Positions 1-5,203 of a DNA stretch of 8,499 bases are shown here, piece after piece. Within the stretch, counting starts at the first letter, position 1; every line of letters starts with the position of its first letter. The stretch is from Bacillota bacterium. Its GTDB lineage: Bacteria > Bacillota > Clostridia > Acetivibrionales > DTU013. The stretch spans positions 1 through 8,499 of the forward strand of contig JAEYON010000125.1 in assembly GCA_023411645.1 (NCBI GenBank). Direction: 5' to 3'. Below the pieces are notes generated by a model. That model had not been told where the DNA came from. It saw only the letters and a program-made list of their open reading frames with translations, and searched no databases. The position numbers and the translations under genes were made by a program.

Positions 1-6
1 GGTCTA

Positions 7-180
7 ATGTTCGATAATTATGATGATGTCGTAAATGTAGACGACTTGTGCAAGATGCTTAAGATAGGTAAGAACAAAGCCTATGAATTACTGAACGGTG
101 GTAATATAAAATCTATTCGTATTGGCAAATCATATAAGATTCCCAAAAGATATGTGATTGACTTCATTCAACTAAACTAG
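7..180 (+). CDS. Excisionase-type small HTH DNA-binding protein
   Basis: This 57-residue ORF ends at TAG 178-180. It has the shape of an excisionase-family (HTH_17, MerR-like winged helix) protein. Residues about 9-30 (VNVDDLCKMLKIGKNKAYEL) give the helix-turn-helix, and the C-terminal IRIGKSYKIPKRYVIDFI matches the family's 'I-R-x-G-x-x-Y-x-I-P-K-x-x-x-x-x-F' wing and last helix. Such proteins bind element DNA and steer a tyrosine recombinase towards excision. The integrase gene starts 93 nt downstream on the same strand, the usual xis-int order of integrative elements, so an excisionase role is inferred from context. The frame stays open to the left edge and only 6 nt precede the ATG, so the true start may lie outside the window. 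A plain transcriptional regulator is the main alternative. The gene is visibly AT-rich, like the integrase. Confidence 0.72.
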   Translation: MFDNYDDVVNVDDLCKMLKIGKNKAYELLNGGNIKSIRIGKSYKIPKRYVIDFIQLN

Positions 181-187
181 GAATTTA

Positions 188-216
188 TTGAAAACAGAGT
201 TACCTTCTATTATACT
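188..216 (+). promoter_or_regulatory. Predicted sigma-A promoter for the integrase gene
   Basis: TTGAAA at 188-193 and TATACT at 211-216 are separated by 17 nt, each one base from consensus. Transcription would start near 222-224, about 50 nt before the integrase ATG. The -35 box begins just after the stop codon of the upstream HTH gene. The integrase could therefore be made both by readthrough and from its own start site. The -10 box lies at the edge of the first inverted repeat (201-237), so a protein bound there could also block this promoter. Confidence 0.5.
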
Positions 217-270
217 GAAGAGGAATAATGGAAGGTATAGCTCAATTGAATTATTGAAAGGAGCTATATC
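201..270 (+). promoter_or_regulatory. Two mutually exclusive hairpins in the int leader; one covers the ribosome site
   Basis: Hairpin 1 pairs 201-213 with 225-237 (13 bp, one G-U, 11-nt loop). Hairpin 2 pairs 234-243 with 261-270 (10 bp, one G-U, 17-nt loop). They share bases 234-237 and cannot both form fully. The 3' arm of hairpin 2 contains GAG 261-263, the end of the ribosome site AAAGGAG (257-263) that serves the integrase ATG at 274. RNA that starts at the predicted internal promoter (about 223) lacks the 5' arm of hairpin 1 and could form only hairpin 2. RNA reading through from the HTH gene could form hairpin 1 and free the ribosome site. The pairings are read directly from the sequence; the switching is inference. 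Hairpin 1 has no U tract, so it is not a standard terminator. As DNA it could instead be a palindromic operator. Confidence 0.5.
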
Positions 271-273
271 AAT

Positions 274-1425
274 ATGAATGGAAGTCTACAGAAAAAAGGG
301 AATGTCTATTATGCGGTAATAGGCGAAAAGGATGCCTGCGGAATGTGGAAGTACAAATGGATTAATACGAAATGTGAAGAGAAAGGAGAAGCGGCAAAGG
401 TACTTAGGGAAATTCTAACCCAGAAGGAGAATGAGACATATATCAACCCCAGCAAAATAACCTTTTCTGATTTCATGTTAGATTGGCTTGATAATACCAT
501 TAAAAACCAGATAGAGGTAACGACTTGGGATGGATATACGACAAATATTAAAACTCATATTTCTCCGTATTTCAAGGAAAAGGGTATTAAGCTTCAAGAG
601 CTAAAACCAATTCATTTGCAGAAGTATTTTGATGATAAATATAAAAGTGGTAGAGTAGATGGAAAAGGCGGATTATCAGCTAACTTTTTGAAGAAACATC
701 ATGCTAATATAAAAAAAGCACTTGATTATGCTGTAAAGATGGATTTGATTTCATCTAATCCGATAAAGAATGTAACTCTGCCAAAGCTGGTAAAATACTC
801 TGCACAATACTATACGGTTGAAAAATTAGAAGCATTATTAGAAAAGACAAAAGGTACAAGCATTGAAACGGCTGTATTCCTAACAGTACATTATGGTTTT
901 AGGCGTGGGGAAGCTTTAGGTTTAAGGTGGAAAGATATTGACTTCAAGGAAGAAACATTAACTGTATGCAACACTAGAACAAGGGTTTGCACAGACGTGG
1001 AAAAGAAACCAAAATCAGAATCCAGTTTGAGAGTATTACCTCTAATCCCAAAAGTAGCAGAATATCTCAAAACCTTAAAGGTTAAGCAACTAGAAGATAA
1101 ATTGTTGTTTGGTAACAAGTATTCAAAAAATGATTATGTGTGCAAGTATACCGATGGAAGGCCTGTGAATATTACAACACTAAATCACACATTCAAAAGA
1201 ATTATTACAAACAATGATTTACCGCCGATTCGATTTCACGACTTAAGGCATAGTACTGCAAGCTATTTACTAAAATTGGGGTTATCCCTGAAGGAAATTC
1301 AAGTTTGGTTAGGGCATTCGGATATATCGGTAACGGCAAACATTTACAGTCATATTGATATTGAAATGAAAAAGAATGCCGCACAAAAGATAAATCAGTT
1401 ATTTGGAAAAGCAGAAAATTTATAA
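274..1425 (+). CDS. int: Tyrosine recombinase / integrase of an integrative element
   Basis: This 383-residue protein catalyses site-specific strand exchange between attachment sites. Residues 1-50 (MNGSLQKKGNVYYAVIG onward) resemble the N-terminal arm-binding beta-sheet domain of Tn916/phage-type integrases. Residues about 60-165 form the SAM-like core-binding domain, and about 175-375 the catalytic domain. The full catalytic set is present: R210 in HYGFRRGEALGL, K247 in KPKSESSLR, H322 and R325 in HDLRH, H348 in WLGHSD and the nucleophile Y358 in NIYSH. The start at 274 has AAAGGAG at 257-263. Length and motifs fit an intact enzyme. It follows the excisionase-like gene and runs towards a tRNA-Ser gene whose 3' end lies 78 nt past the stop codon, so the tRNA is the likely integration target. 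The gene is more AT-rich than those to the right of the tRNA, consistent with horizontal transfer. Family is certain; the element type (ICE, prophage or other island) cannot be told from this end. Confidence 0.95.
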   Translation: MNGSLQKKGNVYYAVIGEKDACGMWKYKWINTKCEEKGEAAKVLREILTQKENETYINPSKITFSDFMLDWLDNTIKNQIEVTTWDGYTTNIKTHISPYFKEKGIKLQELKPIHLQKYFDDKYKSGRVDGKGGLSANFLKKHHANIKKALDYAVKMDLISSNPIKNVTLPKLVKYSAQYYTVEKLEALLEKTKGTSIETAVFLTVHYGFRRGEALGLRWKDIDFKEETLTVCNTRTRVCTDVEKKPKSESSLRVLPLIPKVAEYLKTLKVKQLEDKLLFGNKYSKNDYVCKYTDGRPVNITTLNHTFKRIITNNDLPPIRFHDLRHSTASYLLKLGLSLKEIQVWLGHSDISVTANIYSHIDIEMKKNAAQKINQLFGKAENL

Positions 1426-1429
1426 GCTT

Positions 1430-1453
1430 ATTAGAAAACTCATTAGAAAAATC
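1430..1453 (+). repeat. Two tandem 12-bp repeats between int and the tRNA
   Basis: ATTAGAAAACTC (1430-1441) is followed directly by ATTAGAAAAATC (1442-1453); they match at 10 of 12 positions. They lie between the integrase stop and the presumed attachment site, where arm-type integrase binding sites often occur as short direct repeats. The repeat is seen directly; the binding-site role is inference. AT-rich sequence can produce such repeats by chance. Confidence 0.4.
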
Positions 1454-1492
1454 AAAAAATTTGGGGTTCGCCATTAACTGGCAAACCCCAAA
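1454..1492 (-). terminator. Rho-independent terminator of the tRNA-Ser gene
   Basis: Read on the minus strand, a long stem (1460-1472 with 1480-1492; one C-A mismatch at 1469/1483, 7-nt loop) is followed by six T residues (1459 to 1454) and another T-rich stretch. It begins 11 nt beyond the tRNA 3' end and is well placed to end tRNA transcription before it runs antisense into int. On the plus strand there is no T tract after the stem, so it is a weak terminator for int. Confidence 0.85.
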
Positions 1493-1503
1493 CCCTTACA
1501 AAG

Positions 1504-1595
1504 TGGCGGAGAGAGAGAGATTCGAACTCTCGGAACGGTATTAGCGTTCACACGATTTCCAGTCGTGCGCCTTAGACCAGCTCAGCCATCTCTCC
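1504..1595 (-). tRNA. tRNA-Ser (anticodon GGA)
   Basis: The minus strand folds as a class II tRNA. The 7-bp acceptor stem GGAGAGA/TCTCTCC is followed by discriminator G and an encoded CCA (1506-1504). The anticodon stem is CACGA/TCGTG with loop CTGGAAA, giving anticodon GGA, which reads UCC and UCU. The long variable arm (GAACG/CGTTC stem) is typical of tRNA-Ser. The T arm is GAGAG-TTCGAAT-CTCTC. The run of GA repeats on the plus strand at 1508-1521 is simply the acceptor and T stems. The gene is intact, with a promoter upstream and a terminator downstream. Its 3' end faces the integrase gene, so it is the probable attachment site of the element on the left. Confidence 0.97.
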
Positions 1596-1642
1596 GTATG
1601 ACCGGGTCATTCAATATACGGCACTTTCTGCGCCGCTTCACT

Positions 1643-1671
1643 ATTTTACAATAGTTGTGGGTCGATGTCAA
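1643..1671 (-). promoter_or_regulatory. Strong promoter of tRNA-Ser
   Basis: On the minus strand a perfect -35 box TTGACA (1671-1666) and TAAAAT (1648-1643) are separated by 17 nt. This predicts a start near 1636, about 40 nt before the mature tRNA 5' end at 1595, leaving a short leader for RNase P to remove. The near-consensus boxes suit a constantly expressed tRNA. Confidence 0.75.
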
Positions 1672-1686
1672 TGAGAAAAGGATTTG

Positions 1687-1695
1687 TGGTATAAT
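1687..1695 (+). promoter_or_regulatory. Extended -10 promoter, divergent from the tRNA promoter
   Basis: TGG-TATAAT (1687-1695) is a perfect -10 with the TGn extension. The -35 region is poor on this strand (bases around 1666-1672, the same bases that form the tRNA promoter's -35 box). Extended -10 promoters can work without a good -35. It would start transcription near 1702, ahead of the 29-codon ORF at 1737. Confidence 0.5.
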
Positions 1696-1736
1696 GTGGA
1701 TGATACATAATACAATAGAATTTTTGGAGATGTTGT

Positions 1737-1826
1737 ATGTCGAAGAATGATTTGATCAGAACCGGTATCGTCGGGTGCGGAGACCTTATGGAGAAGCGAA
1801 TCATATCGTTGAGCTTATCTGAGTAA
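1737..1826 (+). CDS. Short 29-codon ORF, possible remnant of an NAD-binding oxidoreductase
   Basis: A 29-residue ORF begins at an ATG preceded by GGAGA at 1726-1730, good spacing for a ribosome site. An extended -10 promoter lies about 45 nt upstream and a weak terminator follows, so it looks like a complete tiny transcription unit. The residues IRTGIVGCGDLMEKR resemble the first strand and glycine-rich turn of Gfo/Idh/MocA-type oxidoreductases, but the protein stops at once. In another frame (1789-1821) the same DNA reads GEANHIVELI followed by a stop. One reading is that a large internal deletion joined the start of a gene to its 3' end out of frame, leaving promoter and terminator. Alternatives are a genuine micropeptide, or a small RNA whose ORF is incidental. 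I do not recognise it as a named gene. Confidence 0.3.
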   Translation: MSKNDLIRTGIVGCGDLMEKRIISLSLSE

Positions 1827-1835
1827 TTTCCAAGA

Positions 1836-1864
1836 AGCCATATAAGTGGGCTGTTTTTATTTTT
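1836..1864 (+). terminator. Weak terminator-like hairpin
   Basis: AGCC (1836-1839) pairs with GGCT (1849-1852) around a 9-nt loop, followed by TGTTTTTATTTTT to 1864. The stem is short, but the T-rich tail is long. It would end the short transcript that starts near 1702, giving an RNA of about 160 nt, and would separate it from the transporter operon. Confidence 0.45.
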
Positions 1865-1897
1865 GCTACATTGCTTTAATTAAATAAAGTAGTACCG

Positions 1898-1927
1898 TAG
1901 ACAAGTGATGCATTAATGATGTAGAAT
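1898..1927 (+). promoter_or_regulatory. Predicted promoter of the ABC transporter operon
   Basis: TAGACA (1898-1903) and TAGAAT (1922-1927), 18 nt apart, are each one base from the sigma-A consensus. The predicted start is near 1934, about 57 nt before the lipoprotein ATG. The stretch between holds AT-rich DNA and the ribosome site AGGGGGA; I see no riboswitch or clear operator palindrome. Confidence 0.45.
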
Positions 1928-1990
1928 AGTGTCAGTATATATCGAAAAAAATAAATATTACCAAGAAAATTATATTTAGGGGGACTAAAA

Positions 1991-2983
1991 ATGTATAAGA
2001 GAATAATAGCTGTTTTATTCATCGCTATTTTTACACTCACGTCACTGACAGGCTGCAGTCTATCCGGCACCGGCGGAAAAGATGTGGAATTCACCATCGC
2101 CCACGCTACCTGGATCGGGTATGCGCCGCTGTACATTGCAAAAGAAAAAGGTTACTTTGAAAAATATGATGTAAATCCGACATTGACTGTGATAGAGGAC
2201 GAATCACAGTATGCTGCGGCTTTGTATTCCAATAGCATTCAGGGTTTAGGGAATGTGCTTGACAGGGAAGTAATCCATTATGCTAAGGGTACCCCTGAAA
2301 TCTTCGTCTTTGCAATGGACGAATCCTCCGGCGGTGATGGAATAATAGCAAAGAAAGAGATCACAAGTGTTGAGGATCTGAAGGGTGCAACCATTGGTCT
2401 TGACAAATCCTCTACCTCCTATTTCTTTTTCCTTACTGTGCTTGAGAAATACGGTGTTGATGAAAGTGATGTGAACATACAGGAAATGAGCGCCGGAGAC
2501 GCGGGTGCAGCTTTTGTTGCAGGCAAGCTGGATGCTGCTGTTTCCTGGGAACCCTGGCTGTCCAATGCTTCTGAAAGAGAAGGCGGTCATGTTCTTGTCA
2601 GCAGTAAGGATTTTCCCAACACCATCGTTGATGTTGTTACGCTAAGAGAAGACTTTGTCAAGAAAAATCCAGACATTGTTACCGGGCTTACTAAAGCATG
2701 GTTCGATGCTATTGATTTCTACAGGGAGAATCCTGATGAGGGTAATAAAATAATGGCTGCCGCGCTGGGCCTTGATGAACAGGAGATTGCAGATATGGCA
2801 AGCGGCGTGTCTTTCTTTGGCAGAGAGGAGAACAAGGCCTTCTTTGATCGGAATAACGCAGACAGCATCTATGAACTGGCAAACAGGGCAAGCGGATTCT
2901 GGAAGGAAAAGGGTATCATTGATAATGATATTGATGCAGACAAGCTGATTACTGATAAATTTGTGAAAGAGGCCTCCAAATAA
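1991..2983 (+). CDS. ABC transporter substrate-binding lipoprotein, NitT/TauT (NMT1/SsuA-like) family
   Basis: The 330-residue protein is the extracellular solute receptor of the importer encoded by this operon. It starts with a lipoprotein signal: MYKR, a hydrophobic stretch (5-18), and lipobox LTGC with Cys22 as the lipidated residue, so it is anchored on the outer face of the membrane. The mature part has the NMT1/SsuA-like plan: strand and helix 'HATWIGYAPLYIAKEKGYF' (38-56), 'SVEDLKGATIGLDKSSTSYFF' region (126-146) with the usual 'DLKGKxIG' hinge, and a WEPWL motif (186-190) typical of this superfamily. It is followed after 1 nt by a permease and then an ATPase, the classic three-gene cassette. 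Ribosome site AGGGGGA precedes the ATG. The family includes receptors for sulfonates, taurine, nitrate, bicarbonate and thiamine precursors; nothing in the sequence fixes the ligand. No desulfonation or thiamine gene lies nearby, and no TPP riboswitch is visible. Confidence 0.9.
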   Translation: MYKRIIAVLFIAIFTLTSLTGCSLSGTGGKDVEFTIAHATWIGYAPLYIAKEKGYFEKYDVNPTLTVIEDESQYAAALYSNSIQGLGNVLDREVIHYAKGTPEIFVFAMDESSGGDGIIAKKEITSVEDLKGATIGLDKSSTSYFFFLTVLEKYGVDESDVNIQEMSAGDAGAAFVAGKLDAAVSWEPWLSNASEREGGHVLVSSKDFPNTIVDVVTLREDFVKKNPDIVTGLTKAWFDAIDFYRENPDEGNKIMAAALGLDEQEIADMASGVSFFGREENKAFFDRNNADSIYELANRASGFWKEKGIIDNDIDADKLITDKFVKEASK

Positions 2984-2984
2984 A

Positions 2985-3038
2985 ATGGACACAAAGTTAA
3001 AAGCTGACTCAATGGATACTGCGTTAAAAGCTAATACA
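2985..3038 (+). repeat. 27-bp in-frame tandem duplication at the permease start
   Basis: Bases 2985-3011 and 3012-3038 are two copies matching at 20 of 27 positions, encoding MDTKLKADS and MDTALKANT. Each copy begins with ATG in the same frame. The duplication adds a second possible start codon and nine polar residues before the first membrane segment. The divergence shows it is not a recent assembly artefact. Confidence 0.8.
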
Positions 3039-3815
3039 AAGATCAAGGAAAAACGGAATTTTTCGAACAAAAAGCTGTCTGTTCTTTCGTTTGTGATTCT
3101 GATAGCTCTCTGGAGCAGCCTTTCATACAGCGGGTTGGTACAGAAGGTGTTTCTGCCCACGCCCGGCGCTGTGATCGGCGCATTTATGGACATGTATTGG
3201 AATAATATTCTGCTGAGCTACTCTTTGGCGAGTATATACCGTGTTATGGTGGGCTGGGTGTTTGCTGTGATTGCAGCAGTTCCGCTGGGCTTGCTGATTG
3301 CGACCTCGAAAAAGGCTGAGGCCCTTTTTGAGCCGGCTGTGGATTTCGCCCGCTATTTGCCCGTGGTTGCACTGGTACCACTTACGCTGCTCTATTTCGG
3401 CATTGGAGACCTTCAGAAATTTGTTATCATATTTTTGGGGACATTTTTTCAATTGGTTCTGATGGTGGCCGATGTGGTGTCCGGCGTGCAAAAGGATCTG
3501 CTTCGCGCATCGTCAACGCTTGGTGCAAGCAAATGGCAAACCTATCGAATGGTTCTGATACCTGCATCCCTGCCGGGAATCATGGACAGCTTCAGGATAA
3601 CTGTGGGCTGGGCATGGACGTATCTTGTGGTGGCAGAGCTGGTTGCGGCCAACTCGGGACTGGGCTATATGGTCCTGAAGGCACAGCGCTTTCTTGCCAC
3701 AGATCAGATATTTGCCGGGCTGATCCTGATCGGGGTGATTGGCCTGATAACCGACTGCCTGTTTAAATGGCTGACAGGACTTCTTGTACCCTGGCGTGAA
3801 AAGGTGGGTGGCTGA
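2985..3815 (+). CDS. ABC transporter permease, NitT/TauT (SsuC/TauC-like) family
   Basis: A 276-residue membrane protein of the BPD_transp_1 fold forming the channel of the importer. Hydrophobic segments lie near residues 31-48, 86-107, 126-142, 146-164, 208-225 and 242-262, giving the usual six. The 'FLPTPGAVIGAF' stretch (56-67) is typical of this subfamily. The cytoplasmic EAA-type loop is at about 173-200 (RASSTLGASKWQTYRMVLIPASLPGI region, with the conserved G180 and the I-P-A-x-L-P-G end), where the ATPase docks. It begins 1 nt after the lipoprotein stop; AAAGAGG near 2966-2972 inside that gene is the likely ribosome site, at a rather long spacing. A second in-frame ATG at 3012, created by a 27-bp duplication, could be an alternative start giving 267 residues. 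Stop and next start are 1 nt apart, which suggests translational coupling. Confidence 0.92.
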   Translation: MDTKLKADSMDTALKANTKIKEKRNFSNKKLSVLSFVILIALWSSLSYSGLVQKVFLPTPGAVIGAFMDMYWNNILLSYSLASIYRVMVGWVFAVIAAVPLGLLIATSKKAEALFEPAVDFARYLPVVALVPLTLLYFGIGDLQKFVIIFLGTFFQLVLMVADVVSGVQKDLLRASSTLGASKWQTYRMVLIPASLPGIMDSFRITVGWAWTYLVVAELVAANSGLGYMVLKAQRFLATDQIFAGLILIGVIGLITDCLFKWLTGLLVPWREKVGG

Positions 3816-3816
3816 T

Positions 3817-4608
3817 ATGGAGAAGCTGAGTTTGGTTAATGTTTGCAAAACCTTTGGCGCTTGTGACGCAGCAGTACAGGATGTTGATGCATTGTGCGGC
3901 ATTAACTTGAGAATAGATGAAAATGAATTTGCTGTTATTGTCGGTCCAAGCGGCTGTGGAAAATCAACGCTTCTGAACATTGTCGCCGGATTGGAGAAGG
4001 CAACCTCAGGAACTGTGTACATTAATGGAAGTGAGGAAATCAAGGGGCCGGGTGCTGACAGAGGGATGGTTTTTCAAACCTATACGCTATTTCCCTGGCT
4101 TACTGTGCAAAAGAACGTGGAATTCGGTCTGAGAATCAAAGGGATTCCGGCGGCTGAACGTACTGATATTGCCCGGCACTATATTGAGCTGGTGGGGTTG
4201 TCCGGCTTTGAGAATATGCTTCCAAAGGCATTGTCTGGAGGAATGAAACAACGTGTGGCAATTGCTCGTGCGCTGGCTAACAAGCCGGAGGTACTGCTGA
4301 TGGATGAGCCGTTTGGTGCGTTGGATGCGCAGACCAGGGTCGTGATGCAGGAGCTGCTGATTTCCGTATGGGAGAAGGAAAAAACGACTGTTTTGTTCAT
4401 TACCCATGATATTGATGAAGCTGTCATGCTCGCAAGCAATATTTACGTGATGTCCCGAAGGCCCGGGACGATCAGGGCCAAGTTGAACATAGATATTCCT
4501 TATCCGAGAAATCATCAGGTAATGGTGCTTCCCGAGTATATTGATGCAAAGAAGAATATTATGGAAATGCTATGGGAGGAAAGTAAAGCCGCAGCCGCAC
4601 AGAAGTGA
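3817..4608 (+). CDS. ABC transporter ATP-binding protein, NitT/TauT (SsuB/TauB-like) family
   Basis: This 263-residue ATPase powers the importer on the cytoplasmic face. All motifs are intact: Walker A GPSGCGKST (43-51), Q-loop Q87 in VFQTYTLFPWLTV, signature LSGGMKQR (139-146), Walker B VLLMDEP with catalytic E164, D-loop GALD (167-170) and H-loop H197 in ITHD. The 'LFPWLTVxxNVxFGL' stretch and 'RRPGTI' (214-219) are typical of the nitrate/sulfonate/taurine subfamily. I chose ATG 3817 because AAGGTGG sits at 3801-3807; an upstream in-frame TTG at 3784 would add 11 residues that only re-read the end of the permease gene. It is the last gene of the three-gene operon; an AT-only hairpin follows. 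Confidence 0.95.
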   Translation: MEKLSLVNVCKTFGACDAAVQDVDALCGINLRIDENEFAVIVGPSGCGKSTLLNIVAGLEKATSGTVYINGSEEIKGPGADRGMVFQTYTLFPWLTVQKNVEFGLRIKGIPAAERTDIARHYIELVGLSGFENMLPKALSGGMKQRVAIARALANKPEVLLMDEPFGALDAQTRVVMQELLISVWEKEKTTVLFITHDIDEAVMLASNIYVMSRRPGTIRAKLNIDIPYPRNHQVMVLPEYIDAKKNIMEMLWEESKAAAAQK

Positions 4609-4637
4609 GGTAGTTATAGATGTCCTGTTTGTGTCTT

Positions 4638-4665
4638 TTGTGATAATATTATTATAGAATATTAT
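4638..4665 (+). promoter_or_regulatory. Possible promoter of the DNA-repair operon
   Basis: TTGTGA (4638-4643) and TATTAT (4660-4665) are 16 nt apart. A start near 4672 would lie about 27 nt before the TTG start codon at 4699. The AT richness of the stretch makes chance matches likely, and TATACT at 4673-4678 is a competing -10 without a good -35. Confidence 0.3.
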
Positions 4666-4669
4666 TTTT
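4643..4669 (+). terminator. Weak AT-only hairpin after the ABC operon
   Basis: ATAATATT (4643-4650) pairs with AATATTAT (4658-4665) around a 7-nt loop, followed by TTTT. With no G-C pairs the stem is weak, so it is at best a leaky terminator, and the transporter and repair genes could be partly co-transcribed. It overlaps the possible promoter above. Confidence 0.3.
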
Positions 4670-4698
4670 GAGTATACTCTATTGTTGGAGATGATCTA

Positions 4699-5190
4699 TT
4701 GAAAAGCATCTGCTTTTATGATACGAACAACGGCAGGATCGGCATTGCAGAGAATGGAAAAGCGATTACCGACCTATGGTTTGCGGACAAGTCCGATTCA
4801 TGCAAGGTAAATTTGCAGCAGGCAGAGGCGGGTGAGACCCCCCTGCTGAAGGAAGCGGCGGCGCAGCTTAAGGAGTATTTCGACGGTACACGCAGGGAAT
4901 TTGATCTGCCGCTGGCATTAGAGGGTACTGCGTTCCAGGTGGCTGTCTGGAAGGCTCTTCAGACCATTCCCTACGGAGAAACCCGAAGCTATGGAGAGAT
5001 TGCGCATAGCATCGGAAATCCTAAGGCCTGTAGAGCTGTGGGCATGGCGAATAACAGAAACCGTATTGCTATCATCGTGCCCTGTCACCGGGTCATCGGA
5101 GCAAGCGGAAAGCTTGTGGGGTATGGCGGTGGCCTTGACAAGAAGGAAAGGCTGCTGACTTTGGAGAGGAAGAACATAACGAACAAATGA
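4699..5190 (+). CDS. ogt: Methylated-DNA-protein cysteine S-methyltransferase (MGMT/Ogt)
   Basis: The 163-residue protein repairs O6-alkylguanine and O4-alkylthymine by moving the alkyl group onto its own cysteine, a one-use reaction. The active site IIVPCHRVIG is present, with C129 as acceptor; the recognition helix ACRAVGMANNRN (110-121) carries the arginine (R112) that flips the base. 'FQVAVWKALQTIPYGETRSYGEIA' region (79-102) is the standard start of the DNA-binding domain. The N-terminal ribonuclease-H-like domain (1-70) is intact. The start is TTG 4699 with GGAG at 4687-4690. A three-codon ORF, ATG ATC TAT TGA (4691-4702), overlaps this start; it sits too close to the ribosome site to be an obvious leader. 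Endonuclease IV follows after 13 nt. The symbol ogt is used for the family; no AdaA-type regulator is fused or adjacent. Confidence 0.95.
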   Translation: MKSICFYDTNNGRIGIAENGKAITDLWFADKSDSCKVNLQQAEAGETPLLKEAAAQLKEYFDGTRREFDLPLALEGTAFQVAVWKALQTIPYGETRSYGEIAHSIGNPKACRAVGMANNRNRIAIIVPCHRVIGASGKLVGYGGGLDKKERLLTLERKNITNK

Positions 5191-5203
5191 CGAGGAGCAT
5201 GGT

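Noticed and set aside
1508..1521. GA-dinucleotide run that looks like a microsatellite
   Set aside because: It is the paired acceptor and T-stem strand of tRNA-Ser and is fully explained by the tRNA fold.
1696..1990. Riboswitch (TPP, SAM, purine or similar) before the NitT/TauT operon
   Set aside because: I looked for the conserved cores of the common classes and found none; a short ORF and ordinary promoter elements fill the region. A covariance-model search would be decisive.
2642..3193. Long minus-strand ORF across the lipoprotein/permease junction
   Set aside because: It is antisense to two genes with clear family motifs and shows no domain of its own; the same holds for the other long minus-strand ORFs at 3513-4043 and 5480-6235.
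3533..3766. Plus-strand ORF within the permease gene
   Set aside because: It is a frame-shifted shadow of the permease with no ribosome site and no recognisable domain.
3784..3816. TTG 3784 as start of the ATPase gene
   Set aside because: It lies inside the permease gene with no ribosome site, while ATG 3817 has AAGGTGG at good spacing and the family's usual N-terminus.
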